A stretch of 64,000 bases of DNA from Roseateles sp. YR242 (GCF_900109745.1 NZ_FOAV01000012.1:1-64000), one strand, 5' to 3'; shown: positions 56,328 through 64,000, numbered from the stretch's first letter. Program-made: numbers and translations. The notes: generated by a model not told the origin, from the sequence alone.

Positions 56328-57110
56328 TCATCCATCACTGGTGGTGGAAGCGGCTCGTGCCATGCGAACAAGGAAGGGGCATTGGTCGAAGCGCTCACGG
56401 TTGTCGTCGAGCAGGCCGTATTGCCACCACTCGCTGCCGCCGGTGCCGAAGAACCCGAGCTGCGGCGCATGCGCTTGGCCGTCATAGCGCTCGACGCGTT
56501 GCCGGATTTGCGCGCGCACCTTGCGCCCGCTCGGCGTGTCACCCGCAAAGGCGTCAAAGCGCTCACGTGGGTTGATGACCAGGATGAAGTGATCGCCCAG
56601 GTTCCTGCTTCTGCGCCCCTGGTGGGCCGGGTTGCTCATGTTGCAGAACAGGGGCATACCGTTGAAGCACATGGACCAGTCGGCCGCGTCGGGGTCTTGG
56701 CCCACGTCGTCTGGCCACGGCGCCGGATCGATGTCGTGCAGGGTCTGCAGCACTTGCCAGCCAAAGGCGTGATACGCCGCAACGGAATCGGCCCGAATGA
56801 CAGATTGGGAAAAGGCCACCACCAGCGGATATGCCGTGTCCAGGGTTCCATCCCATTGACGAGACAACTCGACATATTGCTTCAGCCCGTCCGCCAGGTG
56901 GTGAATACCCTGTGGATCAAAGGTTTCAACGAAAACAAATCGAAGCAACTTCTTCTTGAAGGCATTCTTCGAGAAGACGCACGGAAATACTGAGTCCCCC
57001 GCCAGCCTGGATTCCAGATCCCGCAATATATGAAAGCACCATTGCGGGGCTTCACCGCATATTTCACCTTGCGCCACGAGCGCTGAAGAAAACCTGTACA
57101 TCTGTGCCAT
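56328..57110 (-). CDS. dcsA: YqcI/YcgG-family heme protein, DcsA-like L-arginine N-hydroxylase
   Basis: The ~260-residue protein has the YqcI/YcgG signatures: FPCVFSKNAFKKKLLRFVFV, DAADWSMCFNGMPLFCNMSN and PAHQGRRSRNLGDHF followed by INPRERFD. DcsA of Streptomyces lavendulae is a heme protein of this family that hydroxylates L-Arg at Nw. The call follows from family and from the adjacent DcsB, which needs hydroxyarginine. The start is uncertain: ATG at 57110, ATG at 57101 with GGAA upstream, or GTG at 57140. It is first in the minus-strand operon, preceded by an AT-richer region that probably holds the promoter. Confidence 0.8.
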   Translation of the reverse strand: MAQMYRFSSALVAQGEICGEAPQWCFHILRDLESRLAGDSVFPCVFSKNAFKKKLLRFVFVETFDPQGIHHLADGLKQYVELSRQWDGTLDTAYPLVVAFSQSVIRADSVAAYHAFGWQVLQTLHDIDPAPWPDDVGQDPDAADWSMCFNGMPLFCNMSNPAHQGRRSRNLGDHFILVINPRERFDAFAGDTPSGRKVRAQIRQRVERYDGQAHAPQLGFFGTGGSEWWQYGLLDDNRERFDQCPFLVRMARAASTTSDG

Positions 57111-57950
57111 TTCCAGAAGACGGCCACGGCGTGGCCACACCCGGCACCAGCGGGGCCGGAGGACGGGAATGCGAAGGAAGATGCAAAAGTCGGGGCCCGT
57201 GAGCGGAAAGCCATACCCCTGAATTCAGGCACCAATATGTTCTGGTTTCACGAACTCGTTCCGCATCGCAATCCGACATTGCAATGACTGCAGGATAACC
57301 AGCCCGAGATAACTACAGAAGGTACAGTTGAGACGAATTAATCCCCTCCGTTCCCACTCTTTGCAGAAACAGTTCTATCGATATTCAAAAAGCCCCCGAC
57401 ATTTAAAACCGTGCATTCAGCTGAAATAAATAAGGCTGACAAATACATATTCGAGGGACCGCCATGGGGGCGTGGCAAAGCGCAGCCGTCGGAGCGCTGA
57501 TCGGCAGGTGGAGCAGGCAAGGGAACGTTGATCTCGAGGCTTGCGGGGGGCTCAGCCATGCGCGGCAAGGGGGCGCCTCCGAGGTGAGCGTGAGCGTGAG
57601 CGTGGGCGTAGGTGTGGGCTTGCGCACGCCGATCGGCCACTGCGCATCCGGCAACGCGTGCGTGGCGCAAGGCGCGCGGCAAGGCGAAGACCGGAGATGA
57701 GCGACGCCAGACCGGCGCGGCCTGGAAGGCTGGCGCAAGTCTGGATCAGTGAATTGGAAGTTGCGCGACTACCACCGGGCGGTGGCGTCTCATCAAGTTA
57801 GGCGTTGACGAATCGCAGCCTGAGGATCAGAAACGTGGGTAAACCCTGACGTCATTGATCGATGGCAAAGCAACGTGACCATCACCGGCGCAGGCTATGA
57901 ACCATGCCAACGCGGCAATCACGCCGCCGAGGCGACTCAAGGAGAAGTTC
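57111..57950. other. Gene-poor stretch upstream of dcsA
   Basis: No convincing gene lies in these 840 bases. The part at about 57220-57450 is clearly AT-richer than the cluster and is the likely dcsA promoter and leader region. A short GTGAGC/GTGGGC tandem run is at 57582-57620. The open frames present are GC-biased shadows or simple-repeat translations without ribosome sites. Confidence 0.5.
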
Positions 57951-58094
57951 ATGATCGCCCTGTCCTTGTTCTCACGCCTGTGTGCAGCTCTGCGGAACGT
58001 CGGTCCCGCCTTGCGCAGCGGCTATGGCCGCAGCTCCTTGTCCGCCTCTTCGGCGCTGTGGCGAGTGATGGCCGGCGGCAGCGCCGGGGTGTGA
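57951..58094 (+). CDS. Small ORF, 47 residues, strong ribosome binding site
   Basis: The ATG has AAGGAG six bases upstream (CAAGGAGAAGTTC), unusually good for this otherwise gene-poor stretch. The peptide is basic and amphipathic: MIALSLFSRLCAALRNVG first, then a Ser/Gly/Arg-rich tail ending MAGGSAGV. It is not recognised. It could be a small membrane-active or regulatory peptide, or a chance frame. Expression is not known. Confidence 0.4.
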   Translation: MIALSLFSRLCAALRNVGPALRSGYGRSSLSASSALWRVMAGGSAGV

Positions 58095-58204
58095 CCGGGG
58101 CGCGAAAGACACTGCCCCGCCAGGCCCCATTTGCATCCAGGGTGCCTCTGCTTCACTCCTCGCGGCCGAGGTGACCCCGCTTCGGGCGGTCCGCGGCGTT
58201 GCAA

Positions 58205-58244
58205 ATCCTCGCCATAGCGCCGCTATGGCTGAGGTTTGCGCCTT
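58205..58244. repeat. Imperfect palindrome CCATAGC-GCC-GCTATGG
   Basis: TTGCAAATCCTCGCCATAGC is followed by GCC and the near-complement GCTATGGCTGAGGTTTGC. It sits 55 bases past the 3' end of the minus-strand MFS gene. There is no T-run. It may be a dispersed repeat unit or a weak terminator. Confidence 0.5.
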
Positions 58245-58299
58245 GCGCCCCTTCCCGCATCAGGGCCTCCTCGGCTCGCGGGAGTCAGGCAGAGGTTCC

Positions 58300-59562
58300 C
58301 TAGCGTTGATGCGTGGCGCGTTCCTGGTCCTTGCGGCCTGCCGTGGCCCACAGCACCAGCGAGAACACGGCGCCCACCACACTGGAGATGCCGAAGAACC
58401 ACATCATCGCGTCGTAGCCGCCCGGGTTCTGGGCGCCGGCACCGGCGCGGTCATTCAGCCAGCCTGCCACGAGGTTGGCGCCGCCAATGCCGGCGTTTTG
58501 CACCACCCACATCAGGCCGATGGCGCTACCGAAGCGTGCCGGAGAGACCACCTTGCTGGCCAGCGGCCACATCACCGCCGGCACGAGCGAGAAGCTGACG
58601 CCGATCAGCGCCGTGGAGACCCACAGGCTGGAGGTGGTCAGCGCCATCACGGCCAGCGAAATCGGCAGCAGCACCGCACCGAAGGCGAGGAACGGGGCAT
58701 AACGGCCCACACGGTCACACAGCCAGCCGAAGGCCGGCGTGGCAAACACCGCCGCGAGGAACACATAGCTGTTCATCTCGCCGGCAGATGCCAGGCCCAG
58801 CCCATGCACATGCTGGAAGTACTTGATCGAGAAGGTGCTGCGGAAGGCCAGGATCACCGAGTACCAAAGCACACACAGGATAAGCAGGTACCAGTAGGCC
58901 TTGCCGAAGTGAAGCATGTCTCGCAGCACAAAGGGTTGGGCCTGCGGCGTCACGGCATGCTTGACGGACGCAGCCGTGCGGCGGTCCAGCCACCAGTACA
59001 GCACGGAGGCGCCGAAGGAGACCGCCGCCATGGCCGCCGCAATCAGCAGCGGTGGTTGCCAGCCCTGCGCATAGGCGTGGGCGAACCAGGTGGGCGACAT
59101 GTCGGTGGAATACGAGCCCAAACGGCCGAGCGACAGGGCCAGGCCCATGGTGAAGGCCACATGGCCACCCGCGAAATATTGCGCCAGCACCGCCAGTGTG
59201 GCGATGCTGAAGGTCTCGGCGCCAATACCAAAGAGCAGCCGCCCGGCGGCCATGCCTTCGAAGCTGGGGCTCAGCGCCGTCAACACCGCGCCGGCCAGAC
59301 AGATGGCGGCTGTGCCCAGGGTCACACGCGCCGCGCCCCAGCGGTCCACCAGCACACCACCGAGCAGGATCAGCACCACGTTGGGCAGGTTGTAGATCGC
59401 GTTGAGCAGGCCCACCTGCGTGTCACTGAAGCCGCGCTGGCTTTGCAGCGCATCGGCCACCGGGCCGATCGAGTCATAGACGTAGTAGTTGCCGTATAGC
59501 GCAACGGCCACCAGGCCGCAGATCAACCACGCCGTCGTGCGGCTCGGAAGCTTGTCGTTCAT
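58300..59562 (-). CDS. MFS permease
   Basis: The 420-residue protein has twelve membrane helices. The first helix region NYYVYDSIGPVADAL and the motif GGVLVDRWGAARVTL recall MFSD1-type carriers. The second-half motif CDRVGRYAPFLAF is present. Substrate unknown. It is a single-gene unit, convergent with the small ORF at 57951, and is unlikely to belong to the cycloserine-type cluster. Confidence 0.82.
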   Translation of the reverse strand: MNDKLPSRTTAWLICGLVAVALYGNYYVYDSIGPVADALQSQRGFSDTQVGLLNAIYNLPNVVLILLGGVLVDRWGAARVTLGTAAICLAGAVLTALSPSFEGMAAGRLLFGIGAETFSIATLAVLAQYFAGGHVAFTMGLALSLGRLGSYSTDMSPTWFAHAYAQGWQPPLLIAAAMAAVSFGASVLYWWLDRRTAASVKHAVTPQAQPFVLRDMLHFGKAYWYLLILCVLWYSVILAFRSTFSIKYFQHVHGLGLASAGEMNSYVFLAAVFATPAFGWLCDRVGRYAPFLAFGAVLLPISLAVMALTTSSLWVSTALIGVSFSLVPAVMWPLASKVVSPARFGSAIGLMWVVQNAGIGGANLVAGWLNDRAGAGAQNPGGYDAMMWFFGISSVVGAVFSLVLWATAGRKDQERATHQR

Positions 59563-59662
59563 TCGGGGTTCAATCGGGAAGGACCGCCAGCGGTCGGAAG
59601 TGGCGGATTCTCCCGCATTCGCGCGAGCGCGATAACAACGCCGCGCTAGGGTGCGGGTGGCG

Positions 59663-60049
59663 TCAGTCGGCCACCTTCACGCGCTTGCGCGCCACCGGTG
59701 GTCGCGCCGCAGCCGGCTTTTCTGCCGCCGTCCTTGTCCGAGCTTTGACTTCCTGCGCAGCAGGAATTCCGCTCCGCTGAAGGTCACTTTCGCCAAATCG
59801 TTGGGCGGCCTCTGCCAGGATGCGGGCCGTACGCTTCGTGAAAGAGGAGCTCTCGATCTGACGCACGATATCCTGGGCCATCTGCAGCAGTGCCAAGGTG
59901 GGCATGGCCACCGAGACAACCGGGACGGGAAATTCTGCGTCGCTTTCGATAACGCCCAAAGTGAGGCGGGAGACAAATGGACCCAGCGCAAGTTCGGCTG
60001 GTTGGTCCGCATAGAGCACAGGAGGCGGAGGCTCTCGCTTCGTGGTCAT
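59663..60049 (-). CDS. Hypothetical third gene of toxin-antitoxin operon
   Basis: The 128-residue protein has a b-rich first half (LALGPFVSRLTLGV, PVPVVSVAMPTLALLQMA) that recalls small SecB/DUF3467-like proteins, and a basic Ala/Pro/Lys-rich tail. The match is weak and I do not assign a family. Its ATG overlaps the antitoxin stop by four bases (ATGA), so it is translated with it. It may chaperone the antitoxin, as SecB-like proteins do in some three-gene systems; that is inference. Confidence 0.6.
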   Translation of the reverse strand: MTTKREPPPPVLYADQPAELALGPFVSRLTLGVIESDAEFPVPVVSVAMPTLALLQMAQDIVRQIESSSFTKRTARILAEAAQRFGESDLQRSGIPAAQEVKARTRTAAEKPAAARPPVARKRVKVAD

Positions 60050-60447
60050 GGGCACTCCAGTACTTCTTGATCGAACGGGGCCGCGAACAGATCGTCCGGG
60101 GACAGCTTCTCGCTCTCTGCAGCAAGCACAGAAAATGGAACGAGCTTGAGTAACAAAGCGCAGTCAAATGCACTCGCTACCTGCTTCAAGCTCTCGAGAC
60201 TGTGCGAGCCGTAGTCGGGATCCTCAAGCCGAGAGATCGCCGACTGCTGCGTACCGAGCTTTGACGCGAGCTGCTTTTGAGATAAGCCACGGCGCTCTCG
60301 ATTGATTTTGATCTGCCAGGCGATCCCCTGATCAACCGCGGCTTCCATGTACGCATCGCGGTAATCCTTTTCTCTCCATTCCGGGCGCCCAACGAGCGCG
60401 CAAGAAGCTGCGGCTTCTTCAGTGCTGGCTGACTCCAGCGGGTGCAT
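60046..60447 (-). CDS. XRE-family antitoxin, HigA-like
   Basis: This 133-residue protein has a helix-turn-helix of the XRE type in its middle (INRERRGLSQKQLASKLGTQ, QSAISRLEDPDYG) and the antitoxin-like end SLESLKQVASAFDCALLLKL. The start is taken at 60447, overlapping the toxin by 29 bases; longer starts lie inside toxin sequence. It should bind the toxin and repress the operon. Confidence 0.8.
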   Translation of the reverse strand: MHPLESASTEEAAASCALVGRPEWREKDYRDAYMEAAVDQGIAWQIKINRERRGLSQKQLASKLGTQQSAISRLEDPDYGSHSLESLKQVASAFDCALLLKLVPFSVLAAESEKLSPDDLFAAPFDQEVLECP

Positions 60448-60916
60448 ACGCGCAAATTTCACAGCGATTGCCGTATGGCCGCGTTCGGTTCTGAAAGTCG
60501 TTCGAGCAGAGGGCTCGGTAACTTTGCGCCAACTCTTGATAGTTGGGAGGGACATATTTGTCATCTTTTTCGTGACCGACGAAGGTCATGACGAAGGCAG
60601 CGTGCGCATCGTGAAAGTGCCCGAAGAGCCGGAGCTGCATGCCGGTCTGGTCGGTGAAGCGTATCACATATGTGTGATTTCCAATATGACTCGCTGGCGC
60701 GGGCTTATGCCAGTGCATCTTGGGCATCTGCCTCAGTTGATCCAGTGCGCGATCCATCTTGGCCCGAACCCTCACCTGGACCGAACTCCGCCAGTCCGAT
60801 ATGACCCCACGCTGCTCGTCATTTCGCTCGTGATAGTTCCATCGGACATGCCGCGTTGGATCGACTGAGGGAGCTTCGACAGACGGGGGTCTGGGTGTCA
60901 GTTTCCTTGAGACCAT
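60419..60916 (-). CDS. HigB/Gp49-like toxin
   Basis: The 165-residue protein has a RelE/HigB-type pattern: WRSSVQVRVRAKMDRALDQL, then HTYVIRFTDQTGMQLRLFGH, FVMTFVGHEKDDKYVP. The type is that of phage-derived Gp49-like mRNA interferases, but longer than classical HigB, with an N-terminal extension. It precedes its antitoxin gene, as in higBA. A shorter start inside the first 50 residues is possible. Confidence 0.7.
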   Translation of the reverse strand: MVSRKLTPRPPSVEAPSVDPTRHVRWNYHERNDEQRGVISDWRSSVQVRVRAKMDRALDQLRQMPKMHWHKPAPASHIGNHTYVIRFTDQTGMQLRLFGHFHDAHAAFVMTFVGHEKDDKYVPPNYQELAQSYRALCSNDFQNRTRPYGNRCEICAYAPAGVSQH

Positions 60917-61348
60917 CGGACGCTTCCTCGTTTCACATGACGCCAGGCCGCGGTTCAGCCTGGACGTACCAAGTGCAGGCCATGCGCGCTCCTGGGGCGC
61001 TCATTTTCGACAGACTGGCAGCAGGCAGTCAGGCGTCAGATCAAAGAATGGCTCGGTCGTTTGGCCGCGGAGTTACGACGAACAATGCGGCCGGCACCGT
61101 CGGGCCGGAGCGCGGGTGTTCGCCTCATGTCCGCCTCATGCCCGCCAGATGTCAACCTCATGCCTGCCTCATGCCGACCCGGAACGCCATCCATCCACAT
61201 CGTTGCAGCGGCTGTTTCCGCCAACTTCTGCACAGCAGCCCCATCGATGCGGGGGGCGCCTCGCCACGGTGTTGTACGGGGCAGACCAAGTTGCAGTTGG
61301 AGACCATGCGAGGCTTTTTTGACGTACGCATACGGCTATCCTGGGGTC
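60917..61348. other. Intergenic region with CCTCATG short repeats
   Basis: This divergent region of 432 bases lies between the toxin operon and a secreted-protein gene. Several imperfect copies of GCCTCATGCC/CCGCCTCATG occur at 61122-61178. It should hold promoters for both sides; none was recognised with confidence. Confidence 0.5.
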
Positions 61349-61843
61349 ATGAAGTCCAACTCCTTCGTCATGAAGCACATGCCTGCTCGCGCCGCTTTCC
61401 CCATCCGTGCCGCCCTGGGTACCCTGCTGCTGGCCGCCGCCAGCCAGACCTCGTTCGCCGCCTGCCGCGTCCAGACCTTGCCCGAAGGTTGGATAGCAGA
61501 TGCCACGCGCTGGGAAGGCGCGTGCGTGGGTGACCAGGCCGACGGCCTGGGCCTGCTGAAGGAACTGCAGGGCACGACAGTCAAGCGCACGTTCCTCGGC
61601 CGGGCCTCCGGTGGGGAACTGCTGCTGGGCGTGGTGGACACCCCCGACCAGGGCTACATCGCTGGCCACTTTCAGAAGGGCAAGCTGCTCCCCACGGAAG
61701 AGCGTTGGCCCGCCATCAGCGCCTTCGAGGAAGCCGCCAAGGCCGCCAACGAAGCGGCAGACCGTTTTGATGCGGAAGGCAACAAGGCCTCGGCCAAGTT
61801 CTACCGCGACAAGGCGCAGGTGCTGCGCCAGCAAATGGACTGA
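61349..61843 (+). CDS. Hypothetical secreted protein
   Basis: The 164-residue protein has a signal peptide (IRAALGTLLLAAASQTSFAA). A short domain with two Cys (ACRVQTLPEGW, EGACVGDQADGLGLLKEL) follows, then a C-terminal coiled-coil-like helix (AFEEAAKAANEAADRF). The 'C...W.G.C..G.A.G.G' pattern is seen in small cell-surface proteins with MORN-like sequence. Not recognised further. Confidence 0.6.
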   Translation: MKSNSFVMKHMPARAAFPIRAALGTLLLAAASQTSFAACRVQTLPEGWIADATRWEGACVGDQADGLGLLKELQGTTVKRTFLGRASGGELLLGVVDTPDQGYIAGHFQKGKLLPTEERWPAISAFEEAAKAANEAADRFDAEGNKASAKFYRDKAQVLRQQMD

Positions 61844-61873
61844 CGCTAACCCGTCTCCCGGGCGCAGGCCCGG

Positions 61874-61919
61874 GACGCCCTTCCAAGGCGCCCTTCCAAC
61901 ACGCCCTTCCAACACGCCC
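61874..61919. repeat. CGCCCTTCCAA tandem repeat
   Basis: Three to four copies of (A)CGCCCTTCCAA(C) lie directly after the secreted-protein gene, followed by CAGGGCGCTGTTT/CAGGGCACTGTTT pairs. Possibly a slippage product; no function seen. Confidence 0.6.
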
Positions 61920-61993
61920 TAGACGCCTGTTCAGGGCGCTGTTTCAGGGCACTGTTTCCCAGGGCGCTCCTGCAAGGCGGGTTTCTCGCGCAC

Positions 61994-62827
61994 TTATCGG
62001 CGCGGGCCCAGCCCGCCCTTCACCAGCTGCACTTCAAACAGCTTGGGCCACAGCTTGCCTGTCACGAACAGGCGCTTGGTCTTGGCGTCATAGGCGATGC
62101 CGTTGGGCACGTCTTCCCCTTGCGCCTGCGGGTTACGCTCCGGCATCAGCCCGGTCAGGTCGATCCAGCCGGTGACCTTGCCGCTGGCCGGGTCGATGCG
62201 GGCAATGCGGTCGGTCTGCCAGATGTTGGCCAGCACCTCGCCGTCCACCCATTCCAGTTCGTTGAGCTTCTCCACCGGCTTGCCACCAGCCGTCACGCGC
62301 ACGCGGCGGGTTTCCTTGAAGGACACCGGGTCGATGAAGCGCAGCTCCGGCGTGCCGTCGCTCATGATGAGCTCGCGGCCATTCTGCGTGATGCCCCAGC
62401 CCTCGCCGCTGTAGCTGAACTTGCGCCACATCTTGAAGGTGCCGCCGTCCAGCACATACCCAATGCCATCGGTCCAGGTCAAGCCGATGATGCGGTCGCC
62501 CCAGTGGGTGATACCTTCACCAAAGATCTCGGACGGCAAGCTGGTGTCCAGCACCACCTCACCGGTCTCCAGATTCACCTTGCGGACGGTGGAGTGCCCC
62601 TTCAGCCCGGTGCTTTCAAAGAGGAACCCATCCTTGAAGAACAGCCCCTCCGTGAAGGCGCCCCGGTCATGCGGATAGGCCTTCACCACCTTCACGGTGT
62701 AGACGGGAATGCCGGCATCAGCCGCCGGCGCCTGCAGGTGCAGCGACAGCGCAGAGAGCGCCAGCAAGCACTTGCCCGTCCAGGACACGAAGGGGCGGCG
62801 AGCCACGAGGGCAGAAGATGTGCGCAT
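61994..62827 (-). CDS. Glutaminyl-peptide cyclotransferase
   Basis: The 277-residue secreted b-propeller protein belongs to the plant/bacterial-type glutaminyl cyclotransferases, which turn N-terminal Gln into pyroglutamate. It has a signal (SWTGKCLLALSALSLHLQAPAADA) and family motifs AYPHDRGAFTEGLFF, GEGITHWGDRI, LNELEWVDGEVLANIWQT and DVPNGIAYD. The start at 62827 directly precedes the signal region; ATG at 62884 is possible but less likely. It is a single gene. Confidence 0.88.
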   Translation of the reverse strand: MRTSSALVARRPFVSWTGKCLLALSALSLHLQAPAADAGIPVYTVKVVKAYPHDRGAFTEGLFFKDGFLFESTGLKGHSTVRKVNLETGEVVLDTSLPSEIFGEGITHWGDRIIGLTWTDGIGYVLDGGTFKMWRKFSYSGEGWGITQNGRELIMSDGTPELRFIDPVSFKETRRVRVTAGGKPVEKLNELEWVDGEVLANIWQTDRIARIDPASGKVTGWIDLTGLMPERNPQAQGEDVPNGIAYDAKTKRLFVTGKLWPKLFEVQLVKGGLGPRR

Positions 62828-62978
62828 GAAAGATTCCGGAAGGTGGCGCCTGGCCAGGGGCGGCAACGCCATGCACCGCTCCAATGAACACAGGCCCGGA
62901 ATCTACACGATTCCAGGCCTGGCTCTGGTCGAGAAGCGGCCGCGCCTGCGCCTGATCACAGGGCTGGTGCGCGCCCGT

Positions 62979-64000
62979 TCACACCGGCAATGACTGTGCG
63001 GCCCTGAAGGCCGGCGCGCTGCCCTGTGTGATCGGCTCCGGCCGTTCCACCGCCACCACCTGCCCATCCTCCATGCGCACGATGCGATCGGCCAGCGGGA
63101 AGTAACGGTCGTCGTGGGAGATCACCAACACGCATTTGCCACGGGCCCGCAGTTCGGGCAGCAGCTCACGATAGAAGACCTCCTTGAACACCGGATCCTG
63201 GTCGGCCGCCCATTCATCAAAGACCAGGAAGGGCCGGTCCTCCAGATAGGTCACCACCAGCGCCAGCCGCTTGCGCTGGCCCTGCGAAAGCTGACGGGTG
63301 GTGAAGGCACCGTCCTTCACCTGCACCTTGCTGTCCAGCAACAGTTTTTCCAGCAGGCGGTTGCCGCGTTCGTCCAGGTCGGAAGCGCCGCCGTCCAGCA
63401 ACTGCTCGAAGAGATGGAAGTCGGAGAAGATGGCGCTGAAGCACTGGCGGTAGGCATCGCGGTTGGTGTCGTTCACCACCTCGCCGTCCAGCAGCACGGT
63501 GCCGCCATCAGGCCGGTACAAACCCACCAGCAGCTTGGCCAGCGTGGTCTTGCCGCTGCCGTTTCCGCCCACCAGGAAGGTGATCTGTCCGGGCACGAAT
63601 TCCAGATGGACCGGACCCAGGGCAAACATCTCGTTGGCGCCTTCGTGGAAATATCGGTGGCCCACCCCGGAGAGTTCGACGCGGTCAAAACGATGGACCG
63701 GCGCCACCGGCGATTCGGACTCGATGCGCTCGAGCTGCTGGGTGATCTCGTCGATGCGCGCGCCGGAAACACGCGCCAGATTGGCCTTGGGCAGGCACAT
63801 CAGCAGCGTCTCCAGGGGCGCCACCATGAACACGAACACGAGCGCAAAACCGGTCATGACGCGGGTGCGGTCCGGTACGTCCCCCACGAGCAGGAACAGC
63901 ACCAGGCCGATGAAGCCGTAGACCAGGAAGTTGCCCCAGGAGGCTGACAGCACAAACACCGACATGCCGAAGGCGCGCTCCCGCCGCACGGTCTCGATGG
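62979..64000 (-). CDS. Cyclic-peptide/siderophore-type ABC exporter (SyrD/PvdE-like), C-terminal part, cut by window edge
   Basis: The visible 340 residues hold the last membrane helices (GFIGLVLFLLVGDV, VMTGFALVFVFMVAPLE) and a full nucleotide-binding domain. Walker A is VGGNGSGKTT, the signature is LSQGQRKRLAL and Walker B is PFLVFDEWAADQDP. The order, a half-transporter with fused ATPase and the D(E)WAADQDP box, fits exporters of siderophores or cyclic lipopeptides. The N-terminal helices and start lie beyond 64000. A nonribosomal peptide cluster may follow outside the window; this cannot be seen. Confidence 0.85.
   Translation of the reverse strand, partial: IETVRRERAFGMSVFVLSASWGNFLVYGFIGLVLFLLVGDVPDRTRVMTGFALVFVFMVAPLETLLMCLPKANLARVSGARIDEITQQLERIESESPVAPVHRFDRVELSGVGHRYFHEGANEMFALGPVHLEFVPGQITFLVGGNGSGKTTLAKLLVGLYRPDGGTVLLDGEVVNDTNRDAYRQCFSAIFSDFHLFEQLLDGGASDLDERGNRLLEKLLLDSKVQVKDGAFTTRQLSQGQRKRLALVVTYLEDRPFLVFDEWAADQDPVFKEVFYRELLPELRARGKCVLVISHDDRYFPLADRIVRMEDGQVVAVERPEPITQGSAPAFRAAQSLPV

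Noticed and set aside
57464-57700. Plus-strand frame with SVSVSVGVGVG run
   Set aside because: The run comes from a GTGAGC/GTGGGC simple repeat; no ribosome site and no conserved segment.
60448-60564. Longer N-terminus for the XRE antitoxin
   Set aside because: This stretch lies within conserved toxin sequence in another frame; a start at 60447 gives the usual short overlap.

Overview
The window is GC-rich and densely coded. Protein signatures (a heme-oxygenase/bacteriophytochrome pair, FtsB-PnuC, TrmJ-SuhB, RdgC, DUF455) point to a betaproteobacterium of the order Burkholderiales, most like the Roseateles/Mitsuaria/Rubrivivax group. That placement is inferred from gene content and base composition; no rRNA or tRNA gene was seen.

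Layout. 1-2.5 kb is a scrambled accessory patch: a partial IS3-family element, an immunity-like gene, and the 3' end of a contact-dependent-inhibition/polymorphic-toxin gene broken by an IS66 fragment and an in-frame stop. 2.6-8.9 kb holds a lone receiver protein and a four-gene red-light sensing operon (bphO, bphP, response regulator, hybrid kinase). 8.9-38.5 kb is mostly conserved core: TRAP binding protein, pmbA, darP, mogA, slyD-like, cysE, trmJ, suhB, mutS, pyrG, eno, ftsB, nicotinamide-riboside uptake (pnuC plus a NadR-like kinase), 5'-nucleotidase, hslO, transporters, an Lrp/aminotransferase pair, rdgC and ogt. 38.5-41 kb is dusA followed by a decayed, AT-richer insertion with integrase, vapC and other gene fragments. 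41-47.8 kb has secreted proteins, a large TonB-dependent receptor and small membrane proteins.

The most interesting region is 47.8-57.1 kb, a predicted cycloserine-type biosynthetic cluster. The minus-strand genes, in order of transcription, are dcsA (YqcI/YcgG heme protein, L-Arg N-hydroxylation), dcsB (arginase-like, hydroxyurea release), dcsD (cysteine-synthase-like, O-ureidoserine formation), dcsE (MetX-like serine O-acetyltransferase), a short-chain dehydrogenase and dcsG (ATP-grasp cyclo-ligase). Beyond them lie a plus-strand MFS exporter, a possible heme-oxygenase-fold protein and a divergent MocR-type (GntR + aminotransferase, PLP-binding) regulator. DcsB carries the two active-site changes that separate DcsB from arginase. 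The DapF-like racemase (DcsC) and the D-Ala-D-Ala ligase resistance gene of the Streptomyces cluster are absent from this window. The product may therefore be L-cycloserine or a derivative, or racemisation may be done by an enzyme encoded elsewhere. A PLP-binding regulator next to an exporter is a plausible direct sensor of a PLP-reactive product.

57.1-64 kb has a long gene-poor stretch with one good small-ORF candidate, an MFS permease, a HigBA-like toxin-antitoxin operon with a third gene, a small secreted protein, a glutaminyl-peptide cyclotransferase and the 3' part of a cyclic-peptide-type ABC exporter cut by the window edge.
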